64,000 bases of DNA, taken from the IMG/VR virus record IMGVR_UViG_3300020472_000011, positions 52,052-116,051 of that record; one strand, written 5' to 3'. The translations under genes were made by a program, and so were the position numbers. This DNA is from a virus. Below, piece by piece: positions 48,601 to 63,600 of this stretch (positions are counted from its first letter, which is position 1; each line of letters starts with the position of its first letter). Under the pieces are notes generated by a model. It was not told where the DNA came from and made no database searches. It saw nothing but the letters and a program-made list of their open reading frames with translations.

Positions 48601-51600
48601 CTTGATAAACTGATCAGATGGAGTTGCATCTGCAATCTTAATAGTAGTACCAAGTGGTGCAATCTCTACTTCACCAGTGAACGGAGTTCCACCAGCATTA
48701 GGGAAGAATTGAACCTTACCTGTAGTAATAGATGTTCTAATCTGTGCAGTATTGGCTCCACCACCACCATTGATTTCGATATCTTCTTCGAACCTAGCAT
48801 CACCAGTGAACCTAGACTCACCATCAACAACTAATGCTCTATCTAATTCAGCATCAGTTACATTAACACCAACACGTCCACCGTTAGCGGTAGAAACTCT
48901 GAAGGTTGACTCATCTGTTGGTGAGGAAGAATCTCCACCAACCATGAATGCATCAGTACGATCTTGATATGTTCTAGTAGCATCAGTTGCATGTGATGCA
49001 TAATCAGTGATCTTCTTACCACTAATGAATGCAGTACCAACAACATCAAGGTTTGCACGTGGGTTTGTCTTAGCATCAACGAAGTTTTGTTTGTAAGATT
49101 CTTTATCAGATCTACCAACTGTGTTAATACCAAATTTGTAATCACCAATAGCATCAGTCTCTGTTCTAATTGCTTCAGCACCAATAACACCCCACTCTTT
49201 CCAGTTGGAATTGGAGTATTCAAGTGTAATATTAGCATTAGCTGCAACTTCATCAGACCACATTCTTGGGTTCTGATTGTTAACAGTATTCTTAGTTGCA
49301 CCAATAGCAAACTGTAATGTATTAGCAGCAGGATTAAATCCATTGGATATAACTTGCCATGTACCATTGAAGTCACTATCAGTGAATCCACTGAATCTAA
49401 GTTCAGAAGATGATGTGATACCAAGTTGCTGGTTTGTTAATGTAGCCCATGTAATTGTAATAACGTTAGTGTTATTAAATGCAAGGGATTCAGGAACAGC
49501 ATTACCAATTGTAGTGTAGTAGTTTGAATAGATCCAACCAAGTGATCCAGACTTACCAATACTTCCACCCTTAAGGAGCATGTCACCAGAATCAGGAGCA
49601 CCAGCATTACCATAAGAAACAATCTGACTTGCATTAAATGCACCAGTTTGATCAGGAGTAATATTAGAAGGTGTAGAACCTGTGATATGTGTTAAGAACT
49701 TGTATGCTTGACCATCTCTGCGACTGTTGAACTGGAAAATTGCTGCGGAAATTTTATTCCTAGCAATGACAACATCACCACCAGTTTCGACATTTCTGAC
49801 GAATGCTGATCTATCAAGAGAACCATCATCAATAGCAGGATCAACGAAGGAAGAAATTACCAACGCAGGGTTGTTCCTAACAGTTCCAAGAACATTAATC
49901 AGAACTGGTGAGTTAAATGTACTTCTCTTATCCTGAGCCTCACCACCATTAACAGTGATGTACTCATTAAATGTAACAGGAGTATCAAACGTTGTAACTA
50001 GATTACCTAGTGTCTCGTCATCATCATCAGAATCTTGTAATGTTGCAGACTCAAGGAATACTTCTTCACCAGTGATAGCATCAATCTTACGGTTACCAAT
50101 GTATAGGTCACCATTAGAGTTAAGACCAGTGTAGAATACTAAACCACCATTCTGCTTCTTAGACTGTGCATAGAAGTCTTGTATCTCTGTGAGTACAACC
50201 TCTTGACGTTGAGGTAGACCAGTTGAGTAGTTACCTGGACCAAAACCAAGATATTCAAACGTGTGGTTACCAGCTCTTGCGATAGATGGTCTTCGAAGTT
50301 CAACATAGTATCGTTGATCTGCTACGACTGTACTATCACCAGAGATAGGAATTAATCTATCTTCAGATCCAGAAGCAGCGTTACCCTTCTGTGCTTTGAT
50401 TCTATTATCAATAGAAGATGATACTTGTGTATAAGTATTGTCTCCGAATGCATTGTTCTTAACTAGATCAATGACACTCTCTTGAGTTAGTGAACCCTTG
50501 AAGTCATTAACTCTTACAAGACCATGAACATAGTTATCAGCAGCAGAATATGTCTGAGGTGGATCAACTAATGTTGCATCCAACTGCTGATACCAGAGAG
50601 GATCGTTCTTATAGTTTAATGGATATAGTGAGGAGATAGGCTGAGAGAACTTAAAGTTCCTGAAGTTGCCTAAATTACCAGCACCTTGAGGTAGTGGTGA
50701 AATGTTACCACGAACAGCAGTTAGATAATAGATACCATCTTGCTGACCATAGATACGTTTCTGAATCTCTTGTGTATTGAAGACATAGAATGTGTCATCA
50801 ATCTGACCAACATCTTCTACTGACTCAACATAGTATTGGATACTTGCATCGTCTTCAATAATATCACCTGGTGTGATAGTATAAACACCAGCACCATTCT
50901 GTCTGTAATAGAATTCAGGATATTCTTTCTTAATAAGATCCTTAAGTACCAATGACTTACCCATGTCAGCATCAGCAAGTAGATCAGCGAATGCTGTACC
51001 CTGACTGAACCTTGTGTTGTCAATAGCATCATAGTCAATCTTACCAACAACATCCTTAAGGATCATGTGCCATGTAGTAGTACCAGGTACATTCATGATG
51101 GCATGTAGATAACCATAACCACTAGAATTACCAGCCCACTCGACCTTGTTACCTTCTACAGATTGTGTCTTGTTAGCAGTGAATGTTCCACCTTGAGGTG
51201 CAGTAATCTTAATAGTATTAAACTTAGTGTTAAGTAATGCAGGATTAGTAACACCATGTTCAAACACAGTTAGTTCTAAGTAGTCAGTTAATCCACCAGT
51301 CTGAACATATCTACCAGACTGAATAGTCATAGAGATATAGTTCTGTGTTGTAATAACTTTCTTAAACTGTGTATTACCTACGACATCCTTCTTGTATGGA
51401 TCGTATGCAATCTCATCATTAAGACTATTAGAAATGAACTCTTGCTTAGTATATCCAATGTACTCATTAGATTGTATTGGGTTAGAGAAACGTGCCTTAG
51501 TTGTACCACCAGAGACAGGCTTAAGACTTATCTTCTGAGGTACTATTCTTCTAGTTTCATCAGTCCTTGTCTTGATAGTGAATCCGTTAAGTGGATCACG

Positions 51601-54600
51601 AACAGATTGTAAATACTGAGGTATAACATAACGTAAACGATATAGTCTATCGTTAGCAGGTCTCTCATCCTTAATTCTTTCGAACCAAGAATCATTTGTC
51701 TTATCAATACCATCAGCATACTCTCTAAGTCTCTTGATGATTTGATCTGTACCGTTGCTATTCTCAACCTGTAAGTACCACTTACCATATATTACTGGGT
51801 TAGTATTAGGATTAACAAACGTTGGATCAAATCTCATTGGAGACTGACGCTTGTTAGCAAATACGTTAAAGTCGTAAGTACCTGGTTGATATGTTATTGG
51901 GTTAACACCTTGCTCTGCATCACTCTTAGTCTTATGGATAGTAAAGACTTTCTCTGTTTGATACCTAGCAAAGAAGTACTTGTTACCTAACAGTCTACCT
52001 TGACTATCTGCAACAGTATTATCACTAGCATATGCTGCACCAACTAGAGGTAGAGCACCACCTTCTCTTTTTCTAAAGAATACTGTGTGTCCAGTAATGT
52101 TAGAGAATGGAACATCAAAGATGTGTGGAACATCTGTACGGATGTTTGTATTACTTACACCATCAAGTACACAACCATATTGATGTAGATCATAGTTATC
52201 ATCAAGAACAAACTGATAGATATCAATCTCTATGTCTGGATGTATATCTTCTACTTCAGCAGAGTGTAGGTAGATACCAGCAGCAGCATTCTCTTTGCTG
52301 CTTGCAAGCATAATCTTAGTCTGATCACTTCCATTGAATACAGCATTAGCAGAATAATTTTCTGGTTGTGTATTTCTTGCTGGAGCAATTACATAGTACT
52401 CTTGGTTGGTAGCAAATCCATTAGGAAGTCTAACGAAACGCTTATCAACATCAACATAAGAATTGGTTTGTGTATCATAACGTGGACGTGGAACCAATCT
52501 AATTGGTGTGCCTGTCTCAAGATCATGTGGATTAGCACCAACTCCTTGTGTCAAGGTAAAGACTGTTGCTCTAGATGATAATGATGTAGTTAACTGTGAT
52601 GGTTGACTACGTGGTACACTACCCAATCCAGTTTGGATAATTGTGCTAATATTAGCGAAGTACTGACGAATAGCATTTGCTTGATCAACACACTGAGGAT
52701 ACGTTGTATTCTGTGTGATAGTATTGTCAACTGTTCTAGTAAGAGTTGTGTATACTGCATCAGCAAACTCAAAGTGTAAGTAAGAGTTAGTGCTAGTTGC
52801 GTTAGCATTAATAGAAGGACCAAACTCTAGACCAAGAGGAACAGGGTTCCTTTCAACACTGTCAAGATAAGAAGCAGAATTGATAGTTCCAGTGATTATC
52901 TGGTAGAGAGTTGTGATTGTAGATGCAACCTGTTGACAAGCACCATTAGAAATGGTTCTTGTTACACCATCAAGAGATGTTGGTGTTTCAACTGTATCAA
53001 TAACAATCTTGAATAGTGAATTAAGTGTTGATCTTACATCTTCACATGATCCAACTGAAGGAGTTCTTGTAACTCCACCAATTACAATCTTCTCTGATGC
53101 ACTGACGAAGGTATGAGTTGAGATATCAGATGATATACCAACATTAACCGTGATTGTGGTAGCAGTAGTGCCAGTAATGGTAGGATCATTGTTTGAAGCT
53201 GGGTCGGTTGAACGTGGATAAGTATGATTTGTTGCGTTGTTATCTCTCTCACATGTAAATGTTAGTGAGTTATCAACGATGTGTACACTAGTTCCATTTG
53301 TATAACTATGAGCACCAATATCAAGTGTTAACGAACCAGTTGTAGGATCATAAGTTGATGTGGTTACTGTATGGTTTTTACCAGATAATGTACTAGGATC
53401 TGTAATAGCATCAGTTACAATCTTAGTAAGAACACCAACAGCAGATCTCATGTCCTCACAAGGACCAACAGAATCTGTACGTGTTATACCTTGTAGTGAT
53501 GTTGAATCAGATATTGTGCCAGTTAAGATAGCAACTAAAGTATCAATAGCACTCAATACAACATTACAATCTCCATTAATAACACCATTAGTAATGGTAA
53601 GATCTCTTGTCTGAGTTAATGATGTGTGACCACCAACAGTAACTTCTACGTTAGTAGCAATCTCTTTGATGATGTCACGTACTGCATTGAATGCAAAGAT
53701 AGTTTCACTTTCAGATCCAGCAGCATGAGCACCAGCAACATAAAGGTTAGCAGCATCCCATACTCTATGGTTACCACCATAACCTGTGTTATGTGCAACA
53801 ACTTTAACTACATCTTTAAGATCATCTAAACAATCAGTAGAACTGTAACCAGCTTGCCATGAATATGAAGGGAACTGAGCAATCATTCTACCCAGTGCTA
53901 CCTCTGCTGCAAACTCAACGTTATCCAAGATTAGATTCTTAGCATCAGCATGTCTGCTACTTACATGAGGAGCAACCTCACCAGTAATAGTAGTGTCCCT
54001 AACCTGTGTACGTCCATGAGAACCAAGTGTTACAATGTTCTCATTCCTAGCGATTTGAATCATCAAATCACGTGCATGATTAAGTGCTTGGGTAGTTTGT
54101 GCTTCTTCTCCAGCAACCTCTTGAACCATACCCTGTACATAGAGATCGGTCATCTCCCAAACTCTATCGTTACCACCATATGCTAGGTTGTATGAAACTT
54201 CTTCAACGAAGTCTACGATGTCATCTTTACAATCCTGTTGGTTACCTGTTGGAGGAACAAATCCAGGATGTTGTACCAACATTCTCTCGTATGCTTCATC
54301 AGCAATGAGTAGTTTGTTAGCAACAACTAAGTTACGAGCATCAGCAAATTTATTTGATGGTGCAGGGTTAACTTCATTGAATGTAATACTCTTATCAAAT
54401 ACCTGTGGAAGACCATGATGTCCAGTAACAAGAATCTTCTGGTTTCTAAGTGCTTGAGCAGCCATTTCACGTGCTTGCTCAAATACATAATTGGTTTCAT
54501 CTTCTTCACCAGCTACATGAGCACCAGTCTTGTATGAGTATGCTGCATCCCATGTCTTATCATTACCACCATAAGCAATGTTATCAGCAACTGCTTCAAG

Positions 54601-57600
54601 TAGATCAACAACATCATCAATACAATCTTGATTGTGATACTGTTGATTACCAGCAACTGTGAATACTTTGTGTATGGAATTGTTTACTGCACTAACAAAC
54701 TTATGGAAGTAAGAACCACCAGTTTGAATAGCACCAGCAGACGCACTCTTGAATTGGTGTGGATACTGATTAGATAGAGTAGCAACACCTACATTAACTG
54801 TAAATGTTCCAGTTTCTTTCTGAACATTACCAGCAACTGATCTTACAAATGTATGATTAGCAGTAGGATAATGTCTGATTGAATTAGCAGTAGCACTTAC
54901 AAATGTATGTGGTGATGCTGGTTCGAAATGAACAGCATTAGCAACAGAATTTACAAATGTATGAGTATATCTCTGGTTGTAGATGATAGCATTAGCAGTT
55001 GCATTAACAAAGGTATGATCATACTGATCATTAGCAGCAGCTGCACCAACATTAACTGTAATTGTTGTAGTTGTAGCATCCTTAATTTCTATATCACTAT
55101 TGTATGCTGGATCAGTAACTCTAGGATATGAGTGGTTAGTTGCATTAGCATCTTTAGCACACTGGAATGTTAAAGAATCAGGTGCTATCTTAATCTTCTC
55201 ACCATTTTGTAGATCATGTACTCCAATAGTAAGAGTCATATCACCAGTGATTGCATTATAAGATGCAGCAGTAGGAGTATAGTTAGTTAATTGTGAAGCA
55301 CCAATATTAACTGTAACAGTTCCATTCTGTCTATGTAATCCATTAGCAACAGCAGATACAAATGAATGTACTGACTTATCCTGAGAAATACCTACATTAA
55401 CTTCAAATGTATTAGTAGTCTTATCAGCAATCTTCAACCACCTTGAACTTACAGGGTCAAATCCTGCCCGTGGATATTTTTTCTGACTTACGTTACCATC
55501 AAGGTCACATGTCAGTGTTAAAGATTCATCATCTAACTTAATATAATCACCATTAGAGAATCCATGATTGTTAACTGTTAGTTTAAGAACACCTGTCTCA
55601 GGAGTATATTCTGCACCACTAACACTATGCATAGATGCACCAACACTATTAACAGTGATTGATTTTTCACCTGCATATGGATCTATTCCAGGACGTGGGT
55701 AACTATGGTTAGAAGTATGATTATCCTTAGAACATGTAAAGGTTAGTGAATTATCCTTAAGAATAATACCTGCACCTTCACGAAGACCATGCTGACCTAT
55801 TGTAAGAATAAGATCACCAGTGGTTGAGTTATAGTCAGCAGCACTAGGAGTCCATGTCTGATTATCTCCAGCATTACCAACATTAACTGTAATTGTATTT
55901 GCAGTCCTAGCAATAATATCTACAGATCTTCCAGATACTCTATCACTAGCAGTCTGACGTGTGATTCCATCAGCAACACCACTTATAAATGCATGTGTGT
56001 CTGTGTTAGTAGAAGGTAAAGCTTCAAGACATTGGAACTCAAATGAATCAACACCTGTCTCTGTTACCTTAATCCATGTACCACTTACAGGATCACTAGG
56101 ACGTGGATATGATTTCTCAGCAGCAGTACCTGTTGCTCCATTAAATCCACAACTGAATGTTAGAGCACCATCAGCGATCTTAACAAAGTCACCAGTTTTT
56201 AATCCATGATTAGCAGTTGTTGTAATAGAAACAATACCTGTTGTAGGATTATATGTTGTGCCAGTAGTTGCAGTAAGACCTTTAGATGCTGGACGTGGAT
56301 AAAGTTTATTGGACTGCTCTTCATCCATCTGACACTTAAATGTCAGTGAGTTATCATCAATAGTAATACCATCACCAACTGCAAGAGAATGACTACCAAT
56401 TGTTAGAGTAAGATCTCCAGTTGCAGGATCATAATTTGCTCCTGTTGGTGTAAATACATTCTCGGTTATGTCAGCAGTTACAGCACCATAATCAGCAGAA
56501 ACAAATGTATGACCATAGTTACCACCACTGGTTATAGCGTCAGCAGTTGCAGAGACAAATGCATGAACAGTAGTGTTAGAAGACTTACCAACATCAAGAG
56601 TAATTGTTGTTGCTGTTACAGCTGTAATATCTACAGGTGAATCATAAGACTTATCTTTCTTCTGAGTAATACCACCAGCGACAGCAGATACAAATGTATG
56701 ATCTGTAGTGTTGGTTGAAGGTGCAGAATCTAATACTTGGATATCAAATGTATTTGTCTGTGTATTAGAAATCTTAACCCACTTGTTACTGATAGGATCA
56801 GATGCTCTTGGGTATGTGTGGTTAGTAGCATGACTATCTTGAGCACATGTAAATGTTAGAGAATCATCTGCTAACTTAACCCAATCACCATCACGCATTC
56901 CGTGACCAGCAACAGTAACTGTAATGATACCAGTATCAGGATCATAGGCAGCCATGGTTGCTGTATGACTTTCAATTGTTGTTCTAGGATATGCATGGTT
57001 AGTAGCATTATTGTCCTGACCACATGTGAATGTGACTCCAGCATCAGCAATCTTAACAGACTCACCAACAGTTAGGTTATGAGAACCAATGGTCAATGTC
57101 ATTAAACCATTTGCAGGATCAAAAGATGCATCCGTTGGAGTGTGACTGACTAAAGGTGAAGCACCAACATTAACTGTAACTGTTGTAGCATCAGCAGCAG
57201 TAACTACTGTACCTGTTGAGTAGATAGGATCACTAGAACGAGGATAAGTCTTAATGTCAGAAGTACCACCCATTGCACAACGGAACTTCAATGAATCCTG
57301 TGCTATAGTAATATTCTTACCAACAGGAATGTTATGATTAGGAATAGTCAATACTAACTGACCAGTTGCAGCTGTGTATGTGGCAGCAGTAGGTGTATAT
57401 GTTTGAGAAGCACCAGCCTGACCAACATTAACTTTGAAAGTATTTGTTGTTGCATCAGAAATTACTAACCACTTACCATTGCTAGGATCTTTAAGTCTTG
57501 GATATGCATGCTCAGTTGCATGGTTATCCATATCACATGTAAATGTGAGTGATCCATCAGCAATTTTAATTCTATCACCATTGGTGAATCCATGATTAGC

Positions 57601-60600
57601 AACAGTAAGAACTAGATCACCAGTGGAAGGATTGTATGAAGCATCTGTTGAACTATGATAAGAAGAACCAACTGACTTAACAGGTAGAGATGATGTTCCA
57701 GCAGGATCAGTAGGTCTAGGATAAGCATGGTCTGTAGCATTATTATCTGCATTACATGAGAACTTGATAGAGTTACCAATAATTCTAACGTCTTGACCTG
57801 GTTCCAAATCATGTGATCCAACTGTGACTGTCATGTCACCAGTAGAAGGATTGTAAGTTGCATCACTTACATCAAGATTACCTTGACCTGTAGTACCAAT
57901 ATTAACAGTAAACTGATTAGTAGATGCTGCTAGAACTGGTAGATCTTCCTGATATGCAGGGTCACTAATACGTGGATATGCATGTTGACTGTTGTGACCA
58001 TCCATGTCACAAGTAAAGTTCAATGCACCATAGTCAATTCTTACACGATCATTAGCCTTCTTAATACCATTTGGATTAGAAGATATGAATGTGTGTGCAT
58101 AGTTTCCACCAGTAGTAATTGCATTAGGTATAGCAGATACAAATTGATGTGCAGTAGTGTTAGAAGATGTACCAACATCTAAAGTTACTGTTCCATCGTA
58201 TCTTGTTAATCCATTAGCAACAGCACTTACAAATATATGTGCGTAGTTACCACCAGAAATTAAAGCACCACTAGTAGCAGATACAAATTGATGTAGATAG
58301 TTACCACCTGTCTTAAGAGCACCTGCATCAGCAGACTTAAATGTATGAACATATCCACCACCAGACTTAACAGCACCTGCTAGTGCAGATACGAAAGTAT
58401 GTACGTCTGTAGTCTTGCTTGAAGGTCCAACATTAACTGTAATAGTATCAGCAGTAACACCAGTGATTTCTATTGCCTGATCATATGATCTGTCAACCTT
58501 AGAAGTAATACCGTTGTTGCTTCCAGTTATGAATGTATGAGCAGTAACGTTAGTAGAAGGAATGACATCCAATACTTGTACATCAAATGTAGTTCCAGTT
58601 ACATTAGAAACCTTCAACCACTTACTACTTACTGGATCAGTTACACGAGGATATGTGTGGTTGGTGCTGTTATTATCCTCCATACATGTGAAGGTAAATG
58701 CACCAGTAGCAAACTGAACATAGTCACCATTCTTGATGTTATGAGCAGCAGTTGTTACACTCAATATACCTGTAGTTGGATCATATGTTGTACCAGCAGC
58801 AGCTGTGTGTGTTTCAGTAGCAGATCTAGGATAAGACTTAGCACTCTGACTACCAGTAGAGAATCCAACGAATACTGTCATTGTTGTACCAGTGACAGAA
58901 TCTAAACCTAGTGTTTCATTACGGAATGGATCACCAGCACGAGGATATGTGTGTTGTGTAGCGTTGTTATCAGCATCACAAGTGAATGTTAATGCATCCT
59001 GATCAAATGTGATTGTACTATTTGCTTTCTTAAGACCACTAGCAGTTGCAGAAACAAATGTATGTGCATAGTTTCCACCAGATGTAACACAGTCAGCAGT
59101 TGCAGAAACAAATAAGTGTGCTGTAACATTAGTAGATGGGATTGTACTTAGTACCTGAACACTAATTGTTGTAGCAGTTACATCAGTAATAGCAAATGAT
59201 TTATCAGAGAATGGATCAGTTGTACGAGGATAAGTATGTGTTGTTTGATGATTATCTTCAGCACAAGTGAATGTTAGAGAGTTATCTGCAATCTTAACAG
59301 CAGTACCAACAGTCAAACTATGAGCACCAATGGTAAGTTCCATTATACCAGTGGTAGGATTATAATTTGCACCTGTAGGTGTATGCTGTATTAATGGAGA
59401 TGAACCAACATCAACTGAGAATGAATCTGTAGTAACATTAGAGATTTGTAACCACTTACCGAATGTAGGATCAGACTTACGTGGGTATGTCTTAGTAGAA
59501 ACATTGCCATCCATAGCACAGTTAAGTGATATGGAACCTTCTGCAAATTTAACTCTATCACCATTACTAAATCCATGATTAGCAATGGTAACAAGCATAG
59601 TACCAGTTGCAGCATTATATGTTGCATCTGTTACTGTATGTGTAGAAGCAGCATTCAAAGCATGTGCTCCAACTTCAAGAACCAATTCACCTGTGATAGG
59701 ATCGTATGTTGTTCCAGAAGCTGCTGTCAATGCTGTGCTACCATCAGCAGTAACACCACCAGCAGCACCAGTGATAAAGGTATGTGGAACATTACCATAA
59801 GTACAACTAAATGTTACACCAGCATCATCAATCTTGATTGACTCACCAACAGTTAGACTGTGGTTTCCAATCTTCAAGGTCATCTCACCTGTTGCAGGGT
59901 TGTATGAACCATCATCAACATTGTGACTTACTATTGGAGATTGACCAACATTAATAGTAATAGTTGTAGCTGACGCTGCTGTAATTTCAATAGAAGTATC
60001 ATTTACAGGGTCAGTAACACGAGGATAAGACTTGACACTATAGTTTCCATCCATCTCACAAGTAAACTTGAGAGAATTAGGATCAACCTTAACACTTGTG
60101 CCAGCAGTTAAACTGTGACTACCTATAGTTAATTCCATCAATCCTGTGTTAGGATCATAGGTAGCATTAGTTGGTGTAAACTCTACAATAGGAGACTTAC
60201 CAACATTAACTGTAATGTCACCACCTCTCTTAGAGATAGCATAGTTAGTTGCTCTCTTAAATGTATGAGCAGACTGTGGTAGATGCTTAACTGAATTTGT
60301 TAATGCAGATACGAATGTATGTGCTGACTGAGGCTTATATTCTACAGCATCAGTAAGAGCAGATACAAATGTGTGAGCATATCTATTAGCAGGATCAGCA
60401 TCGAAACCAACATTAATTGTTAGTGTTCCGTCTTGCTTTAAGATACCATTAGCAGAAGCAGATACAAATGTGTGTACTGAATTATCAGTAGAAGAACCAA
60501 CGTTAATGGTTAATGTATCAGTGCTTGCTGATAGGATAGGAACCCATCTGTTGCTGAGTGAATCAAAGTTGGTACGTGGATATGTCTTCTGACTTACGTT

Positions 60601-63600
60601 ACCATCAAGTTCACATGTTAATGTAATAGAATTATCTGCTACCTGAATGTAATCTCCTGGTGAGAATCCATGACTAGGAACAGTAACAACCATAACACCA
60701 GTAGAAGGTGTGTATGCAACATTAGTTGCTGTATGTTGCGAAGATCCAACTGCTGTAATAGCAATTGACTTACCAGCATAAGGGTCAGTACCAGGTCTAG
60801 GATATGAATGCTGAGTAGCACCACCATCTTTATCACAAGTAAATGTTAATGAGTTATCTTTTAATGTAATATCAGTACCAACACGCAATCCATGCTGACC
60901 AACAGTAAGAACCATCTCACCATTGTTCTGATTGTATGTTGCACCAGTAGGAGTAAAGTCCTTATTAGTACCAGCAGTACCTACATTAATTGTAAACTTA
61001 CCTGTATCAACTGATGTAATTGGAAGAGATCTTCCAGAAGCTTTATCTAAGTTTGCACGTGGATATGACTGAGCAACTTGGTTGTTGTCCATTGTGCAAG
61101 TGAATGATACAGCACCGTCATCCATGACGATTCCATCACCAACAGATAGATTATGAGCACCAACAGTAAGTTCTAAGTCACCAGTTGCAGGGTCATATGC
61201 AGCACCAGTTGGTGTAAACTCTACGTTAGATCCAGCATCTGCAATCTGAACTTTAAATGAATTCTGTGCTACATCATAGACAGATAACCAATCACCAGAA
61301 TAAGGATCAGTTGCACGTGGATACTTATGCTCGGAAGCATTACTATCCATGCCACATGTGAATGTTAGAGAGTTGTTGGCAATCTTAATGAGTTCTCCAT
61401 TTGTCAATCCATGATTAGCAACAGTGAACTCAAGTACACCTGTAGATGGGTTGTAGTTAGCATTAGAAATATCATAGTTACCACCAACACCTATAACTTC
61501 TAACCCAGTATTATACGCAGGGTCAGTTGTACGAGGATATGTGTGGTTAGAACTATTTCCATCCATACCACATGTGAATGTTAATGCATTATCATCAAAT
61601 CTAATATTCTCACCAACATCAATGTCATGGTTTCCATCAACACTAACTGTTAACTCACCACTTGCAGGATCATAAAGTGCGTTAGTAAGATCATATGTTA
61701 CCGCACCAGTAGTTCCAACATGTGCTTCAAAAGTATTGTTGGTTTTGTTTGTAATAGTAACCCACTTACCACTGATAGGGTCAGACTTACGTGGATATGA
61801 ATGCTCAGTAGCATTGTTATCCATTGCACAAGTAAAGACTAATGCATTGTCATCAATTCTTATCTTATCACCATTTTCAAATCCATGATTAGTAAGGGTG
61901 AATTCCATAGTACCCTTATCAGGGTTGTATCCAGCACCAGTAACTGTGTGCTTGGAACCATCTGCTACAATCTTAACAGAACTTTGATATGCTGGATCAG
62001 TTGAACGTGGATAAACATGTTGTGTGCCATAGTTATCTTGAGCACATGTAAATGTAAATGCTCCGTCTTCAACTCTTACATTCTGCCCTTCACCTAACTG
62101 GTGACCTGGAATAGTTGCAGTCAACAATCCAGTAGCAGGAACATATGCAGCAGCAGTTACATCATGTCCAATTAATAGAGACTTACCTACATCAATACTG
62201 AATGTATTTGTATCTGCCTCAGCAACTTCGACCCACTTATTACTAATAGGATCAGATGATCTAGGATATACATGAGTAGAAGCATCACCATCCATTGAAC
62301 ATGTCAATGTCAATGATTCATCTTCAATCTTAACCTTACTACCAGCAGCTAGACCATGACCATTAGATGTAATAGTCAACCAACCAGTTTCAGGATTATA
62401 ACTTGCATCTGAAGCTGTGATAGCACTAGCAGCAGTTAATCCATGACTCTGAATATCAAGAGTCAAATCACCTGTTGCTGGATCATACTCAGCATCAGTT
62501 GGTGTATATTCAGCAGTAGAAGAACGAACCAACATTCTCTCTACAGATTCAGCAGCAATCAAATTCTTGTTAGCAAGTATTAGATTACGTGCGTCACCAT
62601 TTCTGTCATTAACCACTTCAGGTGGTTCATAAGTGACAGTATTATCATATGTTTGAGTTAGACCATGACTACCAAAGATGAATGACTTCTCATTACGCAT
62701 GATCTGCACAGACATATCTCTGGCATATTCAATCGCACGAATGGTCTCTTCTTTCTTCTGTGAAATATACTGAACTGCACCACTATCATAGTGATATGCA
62801 GCATCCCATACTTCATCGTTACCACCATAAGCAGTATTCTCAGCAATTGCTTCAACGATGTCAACTAAGTCATCCCTACAATCCTGTGGACCGTATCCTG
62901 TTGGTGAAGTATAAGATGGGAAATCCAATACCATCCTATCAAATGCTTCAGCAGCAATGAATAGTTTGTTTGAAAGTAATAAGTTTCTAGCGTCACCATT
63001 ACGATCAGAGATTACCTTCTTACTAGAGAATGTTGCTTTCTGTCCAAGTTCAATCTCTGTTGATGAGATAACACTCTTAACATATGTGTTATCAGGAATA
63101 ACTGGAGATGCAGGACGTGTAGCACCAGCATTAAGTTTGTTGTCTGTAAACTGAGTAGGATCATAGTCAGCAACAGTCATACCTTGTACTAGACCACTGG
63201 TATCACCGACATCAACAATAGCAGTTCCAGCAGTAGTTTCTGCTCCAGTACGTAAGTATGTGAAGTTACGTATGGATGCAATAGCAAGATCTCTAGCGTA
63301 ATCGTAACCTTCTAGAGTTTCAGTAAGTTCTGATGTAATGTATGATAAATTGTTACCAACATAGTATGATTCACCAGCTTGGATAGTATTAATGTTACCA
63401 CCAAGTCTTAAATCCTGAATAGTAGCATCAAGTAGGTATCCAATGTCACGACGACACTTAACAATATCAATACCTTCTCTATCTAAGAGGTATGGATACT
63501 TATTAGTAATATATCCGTATGCCTCGTAAGCAATAAACTCTTTGTTTGCTTCAATAAGGTCAGCAGCATCTAGATCCTTATTGTTAATTGTAATACCAGT

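Noticed and set aside
54655-62520. CRISPR array
   Set aside because: Repeats are long, divergent at the DNA level and in frame with coding sequence; they are protein repeats, not short identical repeats with unique spacers.
63180-63180. Start codon of the giant gene at the first Met
   Set aside because: No ribosome-binding site; the upstream frame is open with family-like sequence to the window edge.
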